From Isoperla grammatica (Eukaryota; Arthropoda; Insecta; Plecoptera; Perlodidae): a stretch of DNA of 64,000 bases. Shown here piece after piece: positions 1 through 13,412 of this stretch. The first letter of the stretch is position 1, and the number at the start of each line of letters is the position of its first letter. A program made the translations under genes and the position numbers. The stretch lies in NCBI GenBank assembly GCA_945910005.1, contig OX246739.1, positions 33,507,608-33,571,607 on the forward strand, read 5' to 3'. Below the pieces are notes generated by a model. It was not told the origin of the DNA. It searched no databases and saw nothing but the letters and a program-made list of their open reading frames with translations.

Positions 1-870
1 TTGGTACACTTTTCAGCGCATTAGCTGTGTATGTTCGAAACTTAGACTATTTCAGTGCAATAATATCCTCCCAACTAAAACATCACTTTCTATAGAAAAG
101 CGCAAAACAAGTCGTTATTATGTCCTTGTTGATAAAGTACAAAAATGAAAGTGGGATACTCGAGATATATTTCGAGATATTAATTTGTATTCAAAGATTC
201 ATAATATTTTCCCCGTCTCTATTCTATCGTGCCAGCAATCACGTTTCACACACAAATCTCATCACAATCGAGATTGAAAAGTACGTTTTGTTGATAAGAT
301 TGAATAAACCATATCTAATGTTTGATTTATAACCTGAAATTGGCATTACAAAAAGAACAGCTATCATTTTTTTACGATTAAAAAAGTTATTAATATAGCT
401 AGCGTAACATTACGGAGCTTGGGTTCTAACAAATGCCTCATCTTTAGCAAAGCCTCAACTGTTGGGCGAGTGTGCATGTCCGTAGACAGCGCAATACCGA
501 TAAGGCGCAGCTTTGCATCCTTATAGCGTAACCCTTAGTACTGACATTCACTTCATGTGTGTAACCGATTTGTTTCCTTGCTGCAAAATGTGATATATTA
601 AAATATTTGCTCTATTTCGAGGGGGGGGGGGGGGGGGGATAAACATATCTCCTTTCGTGCGATTTTCAAGAACTAACTTATAGAGGTTACGACCATATAG
701 CTTTTGTCTTATGTATGACTGAAGAAATCTTTGGTGAAACTCTTGCCAAGGTTGCCCGTAGTCGGATCGAGTCGACAACCTTAGTCACGTTCGTCAAGTG
801 TGACTGAATCAGACATGTGACTGGATGTGTGACTGAGTGAGTTGTAACTAAGATATTGTGTGACCCTCTC
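1..870. other. AT-rich non-coding stretch
   Basis: No gene is supported here. The open frames are short, have no protein-like features and are broken in all six frames. The only structure seen is an 18-base G run at 621-638 and, from about 790 to 850, several degenerate 'tgtgactga' words that look like decayed short tandem sequence. Confidence 0.5.
621..638. repeat. poly-G run (18 G)
   Basis: Uninterrupted run of 18 G on the plus strand. It is one of about a dozen G or C runs of 10 or more bases in this window (others near 7250, 10295, 11250, 12846, 15843, 26090, 26116, 34875, 41803, 41992 and 62635). Run lengths in such tracts are often unreliable in assemblies. Confidence 0.9.
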
Positions 871-1047
871 GTGCACGCTGTTTCAACAAAAACCGACAGA
901 TTCCTGGCGTTCTTTCACACATTCGTAAAGACAGTCTTCTGCTTAGTAGAGTGCACAAGCCTCATTAGTCACGCCCGCTATGTTTGGTATTTCCAGGTGT
1001 CCAACCCAAGGCCTAATGTATCCCCATGAACCTGTTTCAAGTAAATG
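871..1047 (-). repeat. dispersed repeat family, copy A (minus strand)
   Basis: Read on the minus strand, this segment aligns over most of its length with 24337-24540 on the plus strand and, for its later part, with 49440-49590. Shared blocks in order are 'acttgaaacagg', 'gcttgtgcactct', 'ctaagcrgaag', 'acgaatgtgtgaaa' and 'gttgaaacagcgtgca'. It is an interspersed repeat of unknown class. I see no open frame and no clear terminal repeats. This copy has lost the TATA-like 'cataaaagg' box present in the other two. Confidence 0.7.
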
Positions 1048-1452
1048 GTTTGACGTAAGAAAAGCAAGAAACTAGTTAAGTTCTAGCTCTAGCGACCGCA
1101 ACACAATTTGGAAGAGCACACAATTTCTGTCATCTATGACTGAGGACCGCATCTGTGACTGAGCTCACTCTGACTGAGTAAGGCATCAAGTACCAAGATG
1201 GATGAAGCTCTCTAAGGCAGCAGACAGATTACAGGGACCACACTTCATAGGGCTTAGTCAGACGAGCACTTGACTTCATTTCTAACTAGAATAAATTTAA
1301 AATAAGACTTTCAGCATACACGACACGCGGAGATGGCGCGGGTAGTGGGGGGGAAGGGGGGAAGGCGGGGGGTGAACACATCCCCTGGGGAAGAATATTC
1401 TCATAAGATATCAACGGTTGTCTTTTCAAAATTCACAGCTTGCGCGCGCCTT

Positions 1453-1466
1453 GTTTCCATGGAGAC
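1453..1466. promoter_or_regulatory. X-box-like palindrome (RFX-type site)
   Basis: GTTTCCATGGAGAC fits the RFX-family X-box consensus (two half-sites around a 2-base spacer). It sits in a locally GC-richer segment (1320-1660) that lacks coding features. RFX sites mark ciliary gene promoters in animals, but no gene start is visible next to it, so function is unproven. A single 14-base match can occur by chance. Confidence 0.3.
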
Positions 1467-4400
1467 TAAATCATTCAACGAAGCCAAAAGTTGAAAGGCT
1501 AAGATGAAGTAGTAAGAAGATGCGCAACCGGGCGAGATTCATAGAGGAGCAAAGCAACGCGGGAGTGTTGAATATTTAGGGCCAATGACGTTCAAAATCA
1601 ACAGCCGAGGAATTGCTACGCTTATGAAAGACTCCCCCCCCTTACTCCTCCTCCCCCCCTCTTGAAGTTGATGCCGGGAAACTAATCAAAACGAGAAAGA
1701 AGTTTGTAAGAAGATACCTCTGAGTTACCCCGCAAAGAAAGAAACTCCCACACAACAATATGTGAATTATTGTTTTTCAAAACCAGCAATATACTTTTAT
1801 TCTTATTTGTTCTTTTTCTTCTTTTCGCGAAATCTGTTTGCGAAACATCACAATCTCTCTATGTCTCTGTCTCTGTCTCTGTCTCTCTCGTTGCGTCGGT
1901 TGTGGTGAATCACGAACACGGTGATAGTGGATAGTGTTGTGTCCTGTGGTCGCGTCCTACCGCACTCTATCAATACTGGGGTGGTCAGTCTACCTCTATT
2001 ATCCGTAGTGGCCTCATTATCGGTCGGTATTGTTGCGTCTGACAAGTGATTAGAGTTAACATTCATACGCACATGCACACATGTATACGTTTAGCGACAA
2101 CCGGGCGGTCGTTCTGTGGTGCAACCATCGGTTGCATTGTGACACCTGTTGTGTTCGGTGGTTCATTACCTTGGTTACACCATTAATGAAATCATAGCTG
2201 TTTTCATTGGCATATGTTTTTGCACAATTTTACACGGTCAATGGATTATTGCACAAGTAAACACAAACAATTATGGTAACTTCATTTTGGCGAGAAAAGT
2301 TAATGGTAGATCTAAAAATTCCAAGAAATATGTGAAGTCATGACCTACACTAAAAGTTAAAATTGTTTGTGCAAAACTATGGTTGTCAGTCTTGACATAT
2401 TTCTTGGAATTTAGAAAAAATATACTCGTGTTTTAAATTTTAATTAACTAAATAAAGAACCTTAGCCGTCTTCAATTTTCCACGAAAGTAATATAATATT
2501 TATACTTGATTCAAACAAATGTATATTATTTTTTATCTAGTTTGGCCAAAATGTACTGCAACCTAACACGTAGATGTCTTCTTGTGGCTGTACAAGTAGG
2601 AAGTAAATATTTATATTCCTACTATTCGTTCAGGAATTGTAGCCAGTACGTAGTTAGTGCATGGTAAAATTTTAAAACTCCTACTGCCGAACGCTTGGAC
2701 TGTGTATAAGCTTTATACCAAAAACAAATCCTTGTCCATTTCTATTAAACTCTCCCCCTACCCTTACAGGTTGAAGAGAGTAATATTCCATAAGGTAATA
2801 TTTCCTGTATATACTATTCTTTACGGAGAGTTCTAGTGAAATGCGTGCGTGTACGTGTGCGTGTGCGTGTACACAGAATACCGCCGGTACATTTCCGTGC
2901 AATCTCAGGCGTGTTGAGGTATTCCAACCATCAGAATACGGGAACATAATATATTTGCATTCCGTTTCACTACAGCTTCTGCGTGGCGGATTCCGCTTCT
3001 AATTGTAGCCATGCATACGTATTGATGCTTTGTTTCAGTTGAAGACGCCAGGACAGAAGAACGCAGCGCAGGAAATTAATTGTTAGCTATGTAGATAAAT
3101 ATGCTGTTCACTGTTTTTATAATTGTAAGCATTCTTACTATGTACTCACTGGAAATGAATGTTACCCCCATTCTTCCTACTTCAACATTCAGTATTGAAT
3201 TTAAATAGTACGTTTTAGCGTTCATATTGACATGGATGCCGGTGTTTTCAGTCTGAGTGGAGAACAGTTACTCTTGAGTGATTTTCAGAGATAAAATCGC
3301 AGCATTAAAGCCCCAGACACTATCTTCACTGATATGAGTTATTTACTTTACCTTTATTGTAACTAAGGCCAGTGTGATATAGTATTGAAATGAGGTATTT
3401 CTATACTCCTTACAGTAGAATTGCTCTTTTCCCTGCTATAGGTACTTGTGACGCGTCAGGAGTCACAAAGTCACATCACATAGTCACGAGGTGCACGATT
3501 AAAGTATGCTTGTCACAACAATGGCAGTCTAAACAAACGTAGAATCATTTTAAAATCCATATGGCTTGAAAGAAGTTATATATTTAAGGGTTTTGTTGGC
3601 ATCTTCTTTAAAAGATTTAAAATTGAAATTTTGGAATTTGGACATTGGTAAACTTAAAAAACTATTCATTAGTCATAAGTCGTCATTAACTTCTGATATG
3701 TAAGCATACAATTTGAATCATACCAAAAATTGTCTGATTCTATGGAAACACAATACATGTTGCATTGTTGTCTCAATTGTTTAAAATAAACGTAGAATTT
3801 GGTAATTCATATCTACTCCTACACACTTTTAAAGATATATTGCATATCTCGGTATACAGAAACGAACAAAAACCGCCAAAGTTTTACTCTTTCAAGCTTT
3901 TGACGACGAACAATGGATACATTTTCATATCTACCCTTATTGTATTGACCTAATCCGTTATGCTGTGTGTATTGTACGTATCATCTTGTAAACTGCAATA
4001 GTGTATAATACCTAACTAAACACATTATCACACGCTCGTCCATCACAACGTGTTGAAGGGAATTGCGTAGATGAGCGGCAACAACGGGCTGAGCTCCTGA
4101 CGGATGGGCCCCATGAGAGGTTGTGTAGAGTACAGGTGTTGGGAGTTGTAATCTGACAAGGTAGGCACCGCTCTCTATGTTCGAGCTTTCAAAACAAATT
4201 GCTACCTTGTTATAACTATTGTCATCTAGAAGATGGTGTATTTATAGCTTTAGTTCGTTTCGACTGGGCTTCGAACTCGGACCTCTCGTTTGGGTAGAAA
4301 TCGTCTTATTAAAAGGAAATATGGAGATAACATTTTTTTTGTATTGATATGTGTTTGGAAATGTTTTGGTAACGCTATGAGTTTTGTTTTCTATGGGAAT

Positions 4401-5907
4401 GAATGTCTTTGGAACCAATAGACGATTTTCAGAATTGATCTAGAGGGCAATGGGTGATTACTTTTATCTAAGGGTCCTTGATAGTTTTCAAATGTTATGT
4501 TAAGGTGCATTTTTCACTGTTATGCATTGTTGGCATTGAAGATTTAGAGGGCCTTGATTAACGGGTCTTAGATCAATTATGAACGTCATCTATTGCGTTA
4601 TTAAAACGCAGTCATACATTTTGGTCCTCCGAGCCGGATAATGCGAATATGAGAGAATATGCGTTGTATATTTGCTCTACGACAATGAAGATAGGGGCAG
4701 AAATTACATAATTTAACTCTAGAATTATGTTCATACAATGTGATGAGGCACATAACATAAGTAGGGTAAGCCAATGTAATACGTTTATTGAAATTTTCAC
4801 ACTATGTGATTTAAAAAAAAAAATAGCAATTTTTTTGAAAACATTTCATTGTTTTAATCTCGCCTGAAATGTTAATTTTTCAATGTCTAACACAAATTTT
4901 TGATGTACAATGTTTCATAACTTTAAATTAAATATGCTTCTCTTACAAGCATTTCAATATCTTTAAACGTCAAAATAATTACACGGAATAATTGTGTTAA
5001 GATATCGCTTACTTTGGGAAATAACGACACTGATGTACAATATTTCAGTATTGGTGGTACACCGTTATTTCTCCACCTTCGGGGCTAATTAATAGCATCT
5101 GCATAGTTTTAAGCTAGATAGATTGGGTGGTTGGTTGCAACATTTATCAACCCTGCTCACAACTCACATACATGTTTTACAACGAATTTTGAATTTATTC
5201 TAATTCCCATATCCATTATTGCTTCAGTAAATAATCCACTGCAGCTCTTGAAATAACTATCCGTTGGTTGGTGCTATAAAACTTAGCGAAATGTGTTCTA
5301 CAATGTTCTCTGCCGGAATCATAGACCAGACAATTATGTTGTTCACAGAAGAGCATAAATAAAGCATGGTTATTGTCATGGTTTACGGTCCATAAACTGA
5401 GCTATTTACGCCTGAATATAATTCACTCCCTGCATGTTAGTATGCCTCATAACGTCTCAATTACCTTTGTGAATTGTGATACCAACTTATCTATTAGGTG
5501 AATTCGTATATTACTACTGAAGTGACCTTCATGCTTTCGTTTAGCTATTTACCCTTCCATTTGTGCATGTGCGCATGTTTTCATAAACCACTTGAAGCGT
5601 ATCATTGGCCCAAAGGAATTACTAAATTCATATGTATTGAGTCAAGTACCCACAAATACAAAAATGATTGAATACTACCTTGAGGGCGTTATAAATTAAA
5701 ATATGTGCTGTATTTTATAATTACTTGATAGTTTTGTTCATGAAAATATGCGATTCTTATTAGAAATTAGGTCTCGATGGTTGGCCGCGAATCATTCGTC
5801 TATAACGAAAGCATAGTGGGCAGAGAAGCAAAAATCAATAAATCCATTTAGGCCGAATATGAGTTATTATATTTTTTCAAATCCAGATAAAATCACTCCT
5901 TCCAATG
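1467..5907. other. non-coding stretch with a short simple repeat
   Basis: No gene is supported. 1853-1889 is a 'gtctct' simple repeat. 2560-3100 and 4200-5900 are AT-rich without structure. On the minus strand 4005-4235 is open for about 85 codons, but it lies beside a B-box-like sequence (4266-4283, minus strand), so it is more likely part of a degraded tRNA-derived element than an exon. Confidence 0.45.
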
Positions 5908-6355
5908 CAACAACTTTTTACTTCCTAATAAATGAAAATAAAATAAATAAATTCATATTTAGAGTCCACCTACTCAGTAACAAGACTGATTTTCAGTGGG
6001 GGACTTGAATTTAAAGAGACTAAACCTACAATAGATACACCTTACAATAATATAATGTAATATTGGTTTTGTCACTTTAAATTAAATTCCCCCACTAAAA
6101 ATCAGTCTTGTTTCTGAGTGGGTAGACTCGAAATATGTATTCTCTATATATATATATTTATTTTTTTATCTATTAGGAAGTAAAGAGTTGTTGTAGGCTC
6201 CGAACACCATCGACTAGTGAGCGATAACCAATCAAAGATCGACATGTCAATTAATATGAAATATATGAATCAGTGAGTGGACAGTACGAACACCTGCGGA
6301 CAAGTGCCAGAATCAGCAAGGCCGATTCAGAACAACTTTGTTGAGTGCTTCGTTT
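5908..6355. mobile_element. fold-back (long inverted repeat) element, copy 1
   Basis: Positions 5908-6010 are the imperfect reverse complement of 6072-6193. The outer ends read 'caacaactttttacttcct' and 'aggaagtaaagagttgttg', and inner blocks around 'agactgattttcagtggg' and 'cccactaaaaatcagtct' also pair. A non-palindromic tail (6194-6355) containing 'gcgataaccaatcaaagatc' and 'ggccgattcagaacaacttt' is shared with the second copy at 22740-23006. This is a non-autonomous fold-back element or MITE without coding capacity. The superfamily is not identifiable by eye. Confidence 0.7.
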
Positions 6356-7166
6356 CTAATAGAGGTATTTGCTTATGAACAACAATACGTTGTTTATCTC
6401 TGATTTTATATTGAAGCTAGAAGCTTCCAACTCATTTATTTTAGAACAAAAAAATTCGAGTCATAGTGAGTTTTTCTTGTGTAATTGGGAACAAGTATAC
6501 TATAAGGAGGAAACTATATAGAACGAGCGAGCCCAAACCATACAATAACCCTTCTAACGAGCTAACTAATTCCTAAAGTTGAGCAGTGATCGCCGTACAA
6601 ACGACCCATGCACCCACACTGTACAAAGCGTCCGACGCGTGTATAATGACGGACCTGTGTCTACAGATAACGCTCGGACAATGCAAGCTTTATCTCTCAC
6701 TCACAGAGCGCACCACATTCGATAGCGCAACTGTCGCACTCTATTTACTCACTCTCTCGGTTAGCCGGATTACAGTACAGCCAACCCGTGATGACTACAT
6801 GACAGTTGGTATACGTTATTGTAAAAATATGAAAATTAATTAAGTCAACTGTATTTGGACACATATTTAAATTAACACGCTGATACGAGTGACTCTTCTA
6901 AATTAAACAGATGCAATGTTGGTGATATGGATTGAGTAAATTTAACACATGCATACTGTTCTGTTGGTGATACTGGATTGTGTAGAGTACATATGCATTC
7001 ATTTTGACAGTAAAAAAAAGGCAGATTATGAAGATTGCAACACACGTGTGCGTGTACAGTCACCTTCATGACGAATAGATAGTTTACACGTGTATGTGGT
7101 GTGTCGCATCAAGGAAACTGACATTGTTTGGTGTTATAGATAAAATCACTCTTCACAACGTCACGG
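6356..7166. other. non-coding stretch
   Basis: AT-rich sequence with one 85-codon open frame (6586-6843) that has no recognisable domain and no promoter or splice context. I see nothing else. Confidence 0.4.
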
Positions 7167-7494
7167 AAAGATTGCAAGGCCAGTGGTGTATTCCTAAAAT
7201 ATTAAGTGCCTAGGCGGCTGAATTTACGTGTGCACGGGGTGGGGGTTGTGGGGGGGGGGGGCGATTGCTTTAATTAAGCGTCTGGAAAAGGATTTTACAG
7301 TAATTAAACCTGAATAAGACGTTGAGGTAACATATTTTTTGTAAAATATAGATCTTGTTAATACTACATGGGTTCTTGAAATGTAAGCAACAGTACTGTG
7401 AAAAAGTGCCTAGGCTAGCCTAGCCTCCAAATAAAAGTGCCTATCGTAGGTGGCGTCTTAGCCCACCTAGGCTCGAATACACCAAAGATTGCAA
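7167..7494. mobile_element. small non-autonomous DNA transposon, hAT-like
   Basis: The segment is bounded by an 11-bp direct repeat, AAAGATTGCAA at 7167-7177 and 7484-7494. Just inside are short inverted ends, TGGTGTATTC (left, 7184-7193) and GAATACACCA (right, 7475-7484). The left end reads CAGTGGTG, resembling hAT termini. The interior (about 290 bp) has a 12-base G run, 'gcctaggctagcctagcc' palindromic words and no open frame. hAT target duplications are normally 8 bp, so an 11-bp repeat that overlaps the right end by one base is not a clean match and the superfamily is tentative. Confidence 0.5.
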
Positions 7495-7956
7495 CATATT
7501 ATGACTCTACTTGAAATAATGAGTTATTCAGTGTTTTGGCCTAAATAATCATAACGATAATTTTATCAGGCAACGATTATAACTTCATACCGGGCCACAA
7601 CTAGTATCAAACAATTACCCGGGTAAGGAAGGGATGTGGACTGTGGAGTCGACCCGCAGCCGTAGAATATTATTTCTGAATCAAAAACATCTCTTGTGCT
7701 ACGAAGGACGCCAACAACTTGGCAACAATGTAACAATACACAAACCGTTTTTGTATCCTTTGTATACTACTAAAAACACACTCGAAAATGTCGTACTAAT
7801 TGAGGACGAAACTTTTTAGTACCATTTTTAGTAACAATTATGATATTAAAGAGTAAAGTAAATGACTATACGCGGCAAAACTGATTCATTTTCAACAGTT
7901 TACTAACTTTGCCATCCAACAAATTGTGGGCTGTTAAGTGTAAATCATGAAATGAT

Positions 7957-7983
7957 AATATATATATATATATATATATATAA
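7957..7983. repeat. AT microsatellite
   Basis: Run of about 12 'ta' dinucleotide units. Confidence 0.9.
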
Positions 7984-10900
7984 TATAAAGGAAGGCTTAT
8001 TTAAAAAATTACAATAAATATTTTTTTTAATTTATGGTTAATCTTGTAACATACAACAAGGATATTAATATGTTGTTTCAATTGGGGTCTATTCGGAAAG
8101 TAATAGCTATACGACTTCAATGACCGTTCAATAGGCGTCGTGCAGATGATGATAATTAATCACACATTGAGCTGCCGGTTACTATGGTCACAACTTATCT
8201 CTCCTGTGTTTGTAATTCAGTTGATAACCAGGGGCATTTGGTTTTATTGATGTAGTAGATAGAGTACTTCGCTAGGGTGTATATATGCACAAAATTACTA
8301 TAAAGTGACGTACATATCTTTCGTTGGCTTTCGGTCTCATTTGCTTTATCCCATCATATAATATAATTGAAGTGTTGCTCTATCTATACTATTATTAACA
8401 GATAGCGCTTGCCCTCAATACTCATCACGTATCACACAATACTCTGTGTACCGCCCCAAGACACTTCACGTTCCCGCAATATGTATCCAGTCAATATCAC
8501 ACTTATGTGTGTTTGCATTAACATACGTGTTTGTAGGCCTGGTAACGTCTGAGGGTAGAGGCCATTTTGAAAATCCATCTTATTCAAAATGGTGTATTTC
8601 AACTTTGAAAACGCAAGACAAAGTAGCTTATACTAATACTATAGGCATGATACTAGTCACGGAACAAAATTAGAAACACCGTCAAAACAATGATATTATT
8701 TTCAGAAAAGAGTTAATCAATGAAGTACTATCATTGATCTCTTTTCATAGATTTATGAAACAAACCTACACACGCTTATGTTTTTATTTTTTTAGTACTA
8801 TACTGCCACTCAAGGTATAAAAATGGCACTTTAGCGGTAGTTTTAAAAATAAACCTCTACAATCTTTTAGAATAAAAGTAATGTCTTGATGTCAGAATAT
8901 AACTTATTTCTTACGACTACAGTAGGTATGTCTCACGCCAGTTATCCATAATGTGATTACTGATTACGCTTCATACTCAGGTTGCGTGAGCGCGTTTATA
9001 TCTCCCAACATCATTTTATCACATCATTACCACGAGAGAAGCGTAGAGATCTCAGTGAGAGTTATTATTCTTTCTCCTCTTCATTTTTATTCCCCATCCT
9101 TCGCCTTATCGGTGTAGAATTAAAATGAGTCTGATTGAAACCACCTCATCCTCGCGTGTAATAAATCCCCCTCCCTCACAACCCCTCTCAACCCCTCACC
9201 CAAACAACACAGTAACTCAACGCATGCAAATCCCCATTTCTAAACAACCGCGTAACCATAGCCGTAAATCCATTTTCTCTGCTTCGCCCCCAAAAAGAGA
9301 ATTCACTTAAATATCCCCTCTTTGTCTCTCCGGAGCAAATACGTCTCTCTTTATCTTCGTCTTCGCTTTAAGAATGAGCGACGCCCTTACTGGATACAGC
9401 TGTAGGTAGAGAAACAAAATGATTTTCATTTGCCGAGAGATGTTGGAAGGTTGGTACGACTGGGTGTAATAGCAAGTGTGTTGCCATTAACGCGCCCGGG
9501 GCCCTGGGGAAAGAAGAGGGGGGGCGGCCCACTGTACCGCCACCCTGGTTAATACACTCAAGATTATCGGCAGGAGAAAACTCAGCTCCCCCTTTGTTGT
9601 TATTAATATCGGCGCGCGGAGTAATTTAGGTATGCGGAGTCTCGAAGTTGATAAAGATGATTGGAAGGGAGACGGATGATGTCTAAGGAGCGAGAAAGTG
9701 CTCGGAAAAGTTACGAATTCAGAATTAGAACAGAGTTTGTCTACGTTACACTTAAGCGAGATGGATGTGCGTGTTTTAAGACGGGCTCGAGATGAGTAAC
9801 TCTATCAATCAATGTCGTCAATTAAAATGTAGTCTAGTTGCAGCGTCTATCGGAGGCTATTTTAATAACTGGCACGTTTGTATAATCTTCGTATTATACG
9901 CGTTGCGCGGGTTACCTTCGTGGTGTAATGGTTGAAACTTTTTAGAAACTTCAACGAAAGGTCGCCAAAGATAATTTCAGTAATTTACACAAACGCGCGT
10001 ACAGTTGTGAGCCAGGCCGTGGCCAATCATATCAAGCCATGAAGTTGGCTACCAACAAACCCACTACCCCCATCATTCGAGTCACACTTTTTTCATGAAA
10101 GAATATAGAAGTGACGATCTAAAAGGTAGCTGTAAATTGGGATGAGAGTTAGAAAATTTTCAGAATAATCTATGAATACATGGCAGCCTCACCCTAAGAC
10201 ACCCGAAGTAAATATATGTTTAAAAAAAAAGATAATTAAATCCCGATAATAAAGTCACCCCTAAATCCGTCCATTATACACGCAATAAACAAGACCCCCC
10301 CCCCCCACGCACCCTCACTCACTCAGACGCCTCATATAAGAGAAGCGACACCGACACCAGTATTGATTTGACGGAATGCGCGATGACGATAGATATTGAA
10401 TTTTTGAACAGATGAGGGTGAGAAGTTGGCCCATTCTTCGAGTTCCTCCGTATTCATGATGCGCCGGGTCAGAGGCCGGTATGGCGATTATTATTACACA
10501 ACTTTCCAATATTGATGCATGGCGGTGGTCAGCGGATGAGTTTTCATTGTCAGTAGAATAATGCGTGGAGACGACAAGAATGTGCACGGGTCACATGCTT
10601 GGCTTTTACACTCGCGGGAAAGCGTTCGGAAAATGTAATTTTCAATTGTGTGTGATAGACGATGGTGATATCTGGAGGTTTCGTCATATGTTTCGGCAAC
10701 GGTGGTAATCGAGACGATGATTGGGTGATTTATCAAGATGAGAAACCGATCATGGTCAGCATTCGAAGCTGGAATGTGTAGGGAACATGGTTTACCTACC
10801 ACGCCTATAACCGACACGGCCATTACACCAAAACTTGCGATCTGAAACCTTGTTCAAAACACGAAAATATAACTATTTCAACGTAACTATAATTTTACAA

Positions 10901-12631
10901 AATAACCTTTTAAAGTATAAGCTCTTGCTTTATTTACTTTTAAATCAAAACATTAGTATTCTCTTGTCAAAATCAATATCCAAAACGATCTAAAACTAAA
11001 TGTCGCCCGTTTAATTGTTAATTGTTGTTAAATTATTTTTGATGCAAAATGAAAATATTTGAATGTTGAAAGATATGAGAACGAAATTCCGTTTTAACAC
11101 ACACAATATTGTATTATTCTCGCTGTATGTATTATGTAACGTTTCGGCTTTATCTGTGCAAAAGTAGGGTTTAGGGGAATCCACACACTACCAATGATCT
11201 CACCCCAAGGTACTCGTGCACACATAAACATGGCCGTCAGATGCAGTGAGGGGGGGGGGGGGGGAGGTGAAGCTCTCTCTGTACACGTGTGGCATATTTG
11301 AACAGTGCACCGTATATTTCTGTCGTGTGTGTGGTCCAACGTTTCAAGCACAATCTTTGCTAACCTACAAAAGATCCACAAGAAATACTAACAGTTCATG
11401 ATTGTGACGTAATCTGGATAATATTTACGATAATCCCAATCATATAAACTAACAAAAAACACTGCAATGTAAGTTTTGTGATCGAAGAATATTCACATCG
11501 GGAAAATAGATATAGCTGTCATACGTTTCACACCTGAAATGATAATAAATTAAGTAATCGGATTCATCGTTTTGATCTGAAAGTGAATCATGCAAACCAA
11601 ACCAGTCATGTTTATTTCATTTACCATAAGCGTAGTATAGTCAATAGAGCCCGCTGATAGAGGAGAATTTATCTATAGGCTCTGCCATAAGTTAGAACAT
11701 TTATCTAGTACAGATATTCGGATGGTTCTTGTGACAATATCTCTGTTAGGGTGGATCTTGAACACAAAACATCGTACGCACCCATGATCTAATAACAAAA
11801 GGTCATACAACATTCGGTTGCTAGCTATTTAAATTGTTTCTGGATGATTATTCAGTTTGTCGATTATTACAGAGTTCTAATCAAGGATAACTAAGATTGC
11901 TAATGTAAGTAGAGTAGGTTGCGTGTTGAAGATTGTGTCGAAGTTTGGACACATGGATAATGCCGTGCGGGTAGGAAGTAGGAAGCCCATAGGTAGACCG
12001 CAATGGTTCTGTAAGAACGGGGCGTGAACCACCTAAGCGTGTGTAAGTATGAGGGTCAGGAAGCCACACGTGTCTCAGGAGAGAATTATATGTGGATAAA
12101 ATGTAGTGAGCTCCATAGATCTTTTTTGGGTCCATCCACATGAGTTATGAGACCCCCTCACCCATTATTGCCCGGTCTGCGCAAACTAGCCGGTTCTATT
12201 TGTACAAAATATGCCCAACTATTAAGTGAACGATTACGTATCACGCACTTGATAAACTTAATGAATTCCCTACCAAGCAACTCCATATCGGCTCACATGG
12301 AAGCATGTCTGCCTACTTATCCACAAGTGTTCATATATTTCTCTCTTATAAGGGCCATGAGAAACTCTAGGGCCATTCATTTCCCCTGATCCCCGGTGGA
12401 GTGAGGAATAGGACAAGTTCTCTATAAGGATTTATATGAGAGATCTATTGCTTCTCTCAGATGCATTTCTACGGTCTCGCTCTCGCTATGCCCGGAGCCT
12501 GGATCTGACGTCACACACCACTCATTCTGATTTATTGTGTCATTCGCTTTTAGAAAATGGCAACACGATTCCTATAAAGTGGCAGTTTGAAAAGCGTCAC
12601 TCGTCGCGGTGGACACGCGTACCGACATGAG
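7984..12631. other. non-coding stretch
   Basis: No gene is supported. 9480-9790 is less AT-rich, with a poly-G run and words such as 'cctttgttgtt' and 'attaatatcggcgcgcgg', so it could be regulatory. The minus-strand open frame 10494-10823 (109 codons, ATG start) has ordinary composition but no recognisable domain, and I cannot separate it from chance. C run at 10295-10306, G run at 11250-11264. Confidence 0.4.
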
Positions 12632-12838
12632 CGCCCTCGTACCGTGAACATTGCAATTAATACGGGGGCGACGTTCGCTCTCGACAGTAGCTCTCATACC
12701 CAGTGGCGGAGTGGGAAATATTCTTTTTGGGGAGCCCTCGTACCGTGAACATTGCAATTAATACGGGGGGAGACGTTCGCTCCCAACAGTAGCTTCCGTA
12801 CCCAGTGGCGGAGTTGAACATCTTTCTTTGGGGGGTGA
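12632..12838. repeat. two-copy tandem repeat, about 102 bp
   Basis: The block starting 'gccctcgtaccgtgaacatt' at 12632 recurs at 12734. Both copies contain 'cgacgttcgctc' or 'agacgttcgctc', 'cagtagct' and 'acccagtggcgga'. The CAGTGGCGGA words followed by G-rich DNA resemble ends of hAT-type elements, so this may be a nested or partial mobile-element duplication. A 13-base G run follows at 12846. Confidence 0.75.
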
Positions 12839-13344
12839 GGGCTGTGGGGGGGGGGGGGAGGGGTCTAAACACAGTGGTCTACATGTCTTATATACCTAGT
12901 CAAATTACGAACAGGTATTTACAACCGTGGTTGATGGGGGGTGGTCACTGGTCGTGAAAAATTTCTGTAAAACGCATATTTATTTATCTTTGTTGGTAAT
13001 ACGTGTGAAAGCTGTATTTATGGTAATTTAGAAGACACGCATACAAAATTTAAGATCATTGGGCCCATGACATATACGCGTTAATTTTGTGTGAGAGACA
13101 TTATACCATTTTATAGTGTGCTTCGTTGCTATGACAGTTCCAAAGACACTGTTTACGTGTATACACCAGTATTATCGGGAGTTAAAAACTCACAGTCCAA
13201 ACCGGGAAACAAACCCTGGACCTTGTGGAAAAAGGACAGGAATGAACCCACTGGAGCAACGAGCCACACCACATATTACAACCAATCACTTTATAACTGT
13301 CAATAATCTTACATACAAGAACGAGAAATGCATGATTGGAAATG

Positions 13345-13412
13345 GTGGGCATCGAATCCCTCTCCCGGGAGCCGCACGTGTATTGAGTTCCGTACTCTAT
13401 CACTAAGCCAGC
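13345..13412 (-). mobile_element. tRNA-like head of a SINE (minus strand)
   Basis: On the minus strand, TGGCTTAGTGATAGAG (A-box-like, within 13390-13410) is followed about 40 bases later by GGGATTCGATGCCC (B-box-like, 13347-13360). This order and spacing are those of an internal RNA polymerase III promoter in a tRNA-derived element. The clover-leaf is not intact enough to call a functional tRNA gene. The SINE body, if present, runs toward lower coordinates, but I cannot place its end. Confidence 0.45.

Noticed and set aside
4005..4283. Minus-strand open frame of about 85 codons as an exon
   Set aside because: No start or clear splice sites, and it adjoins a B-box-like sequence at 4266-4283, so a degraded tRNA-derived element is likelier. 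The A box is not visible, so I did not annotate a SINE either.
10315..10823. Two overlapping minus-strand frames of 90 and 109 codons
   Set aside because: No recognisable domain; overlapping frames of similar length suggest chance. A GTAGGTAAAC donor-like word near the ATG was noted but is not enough.
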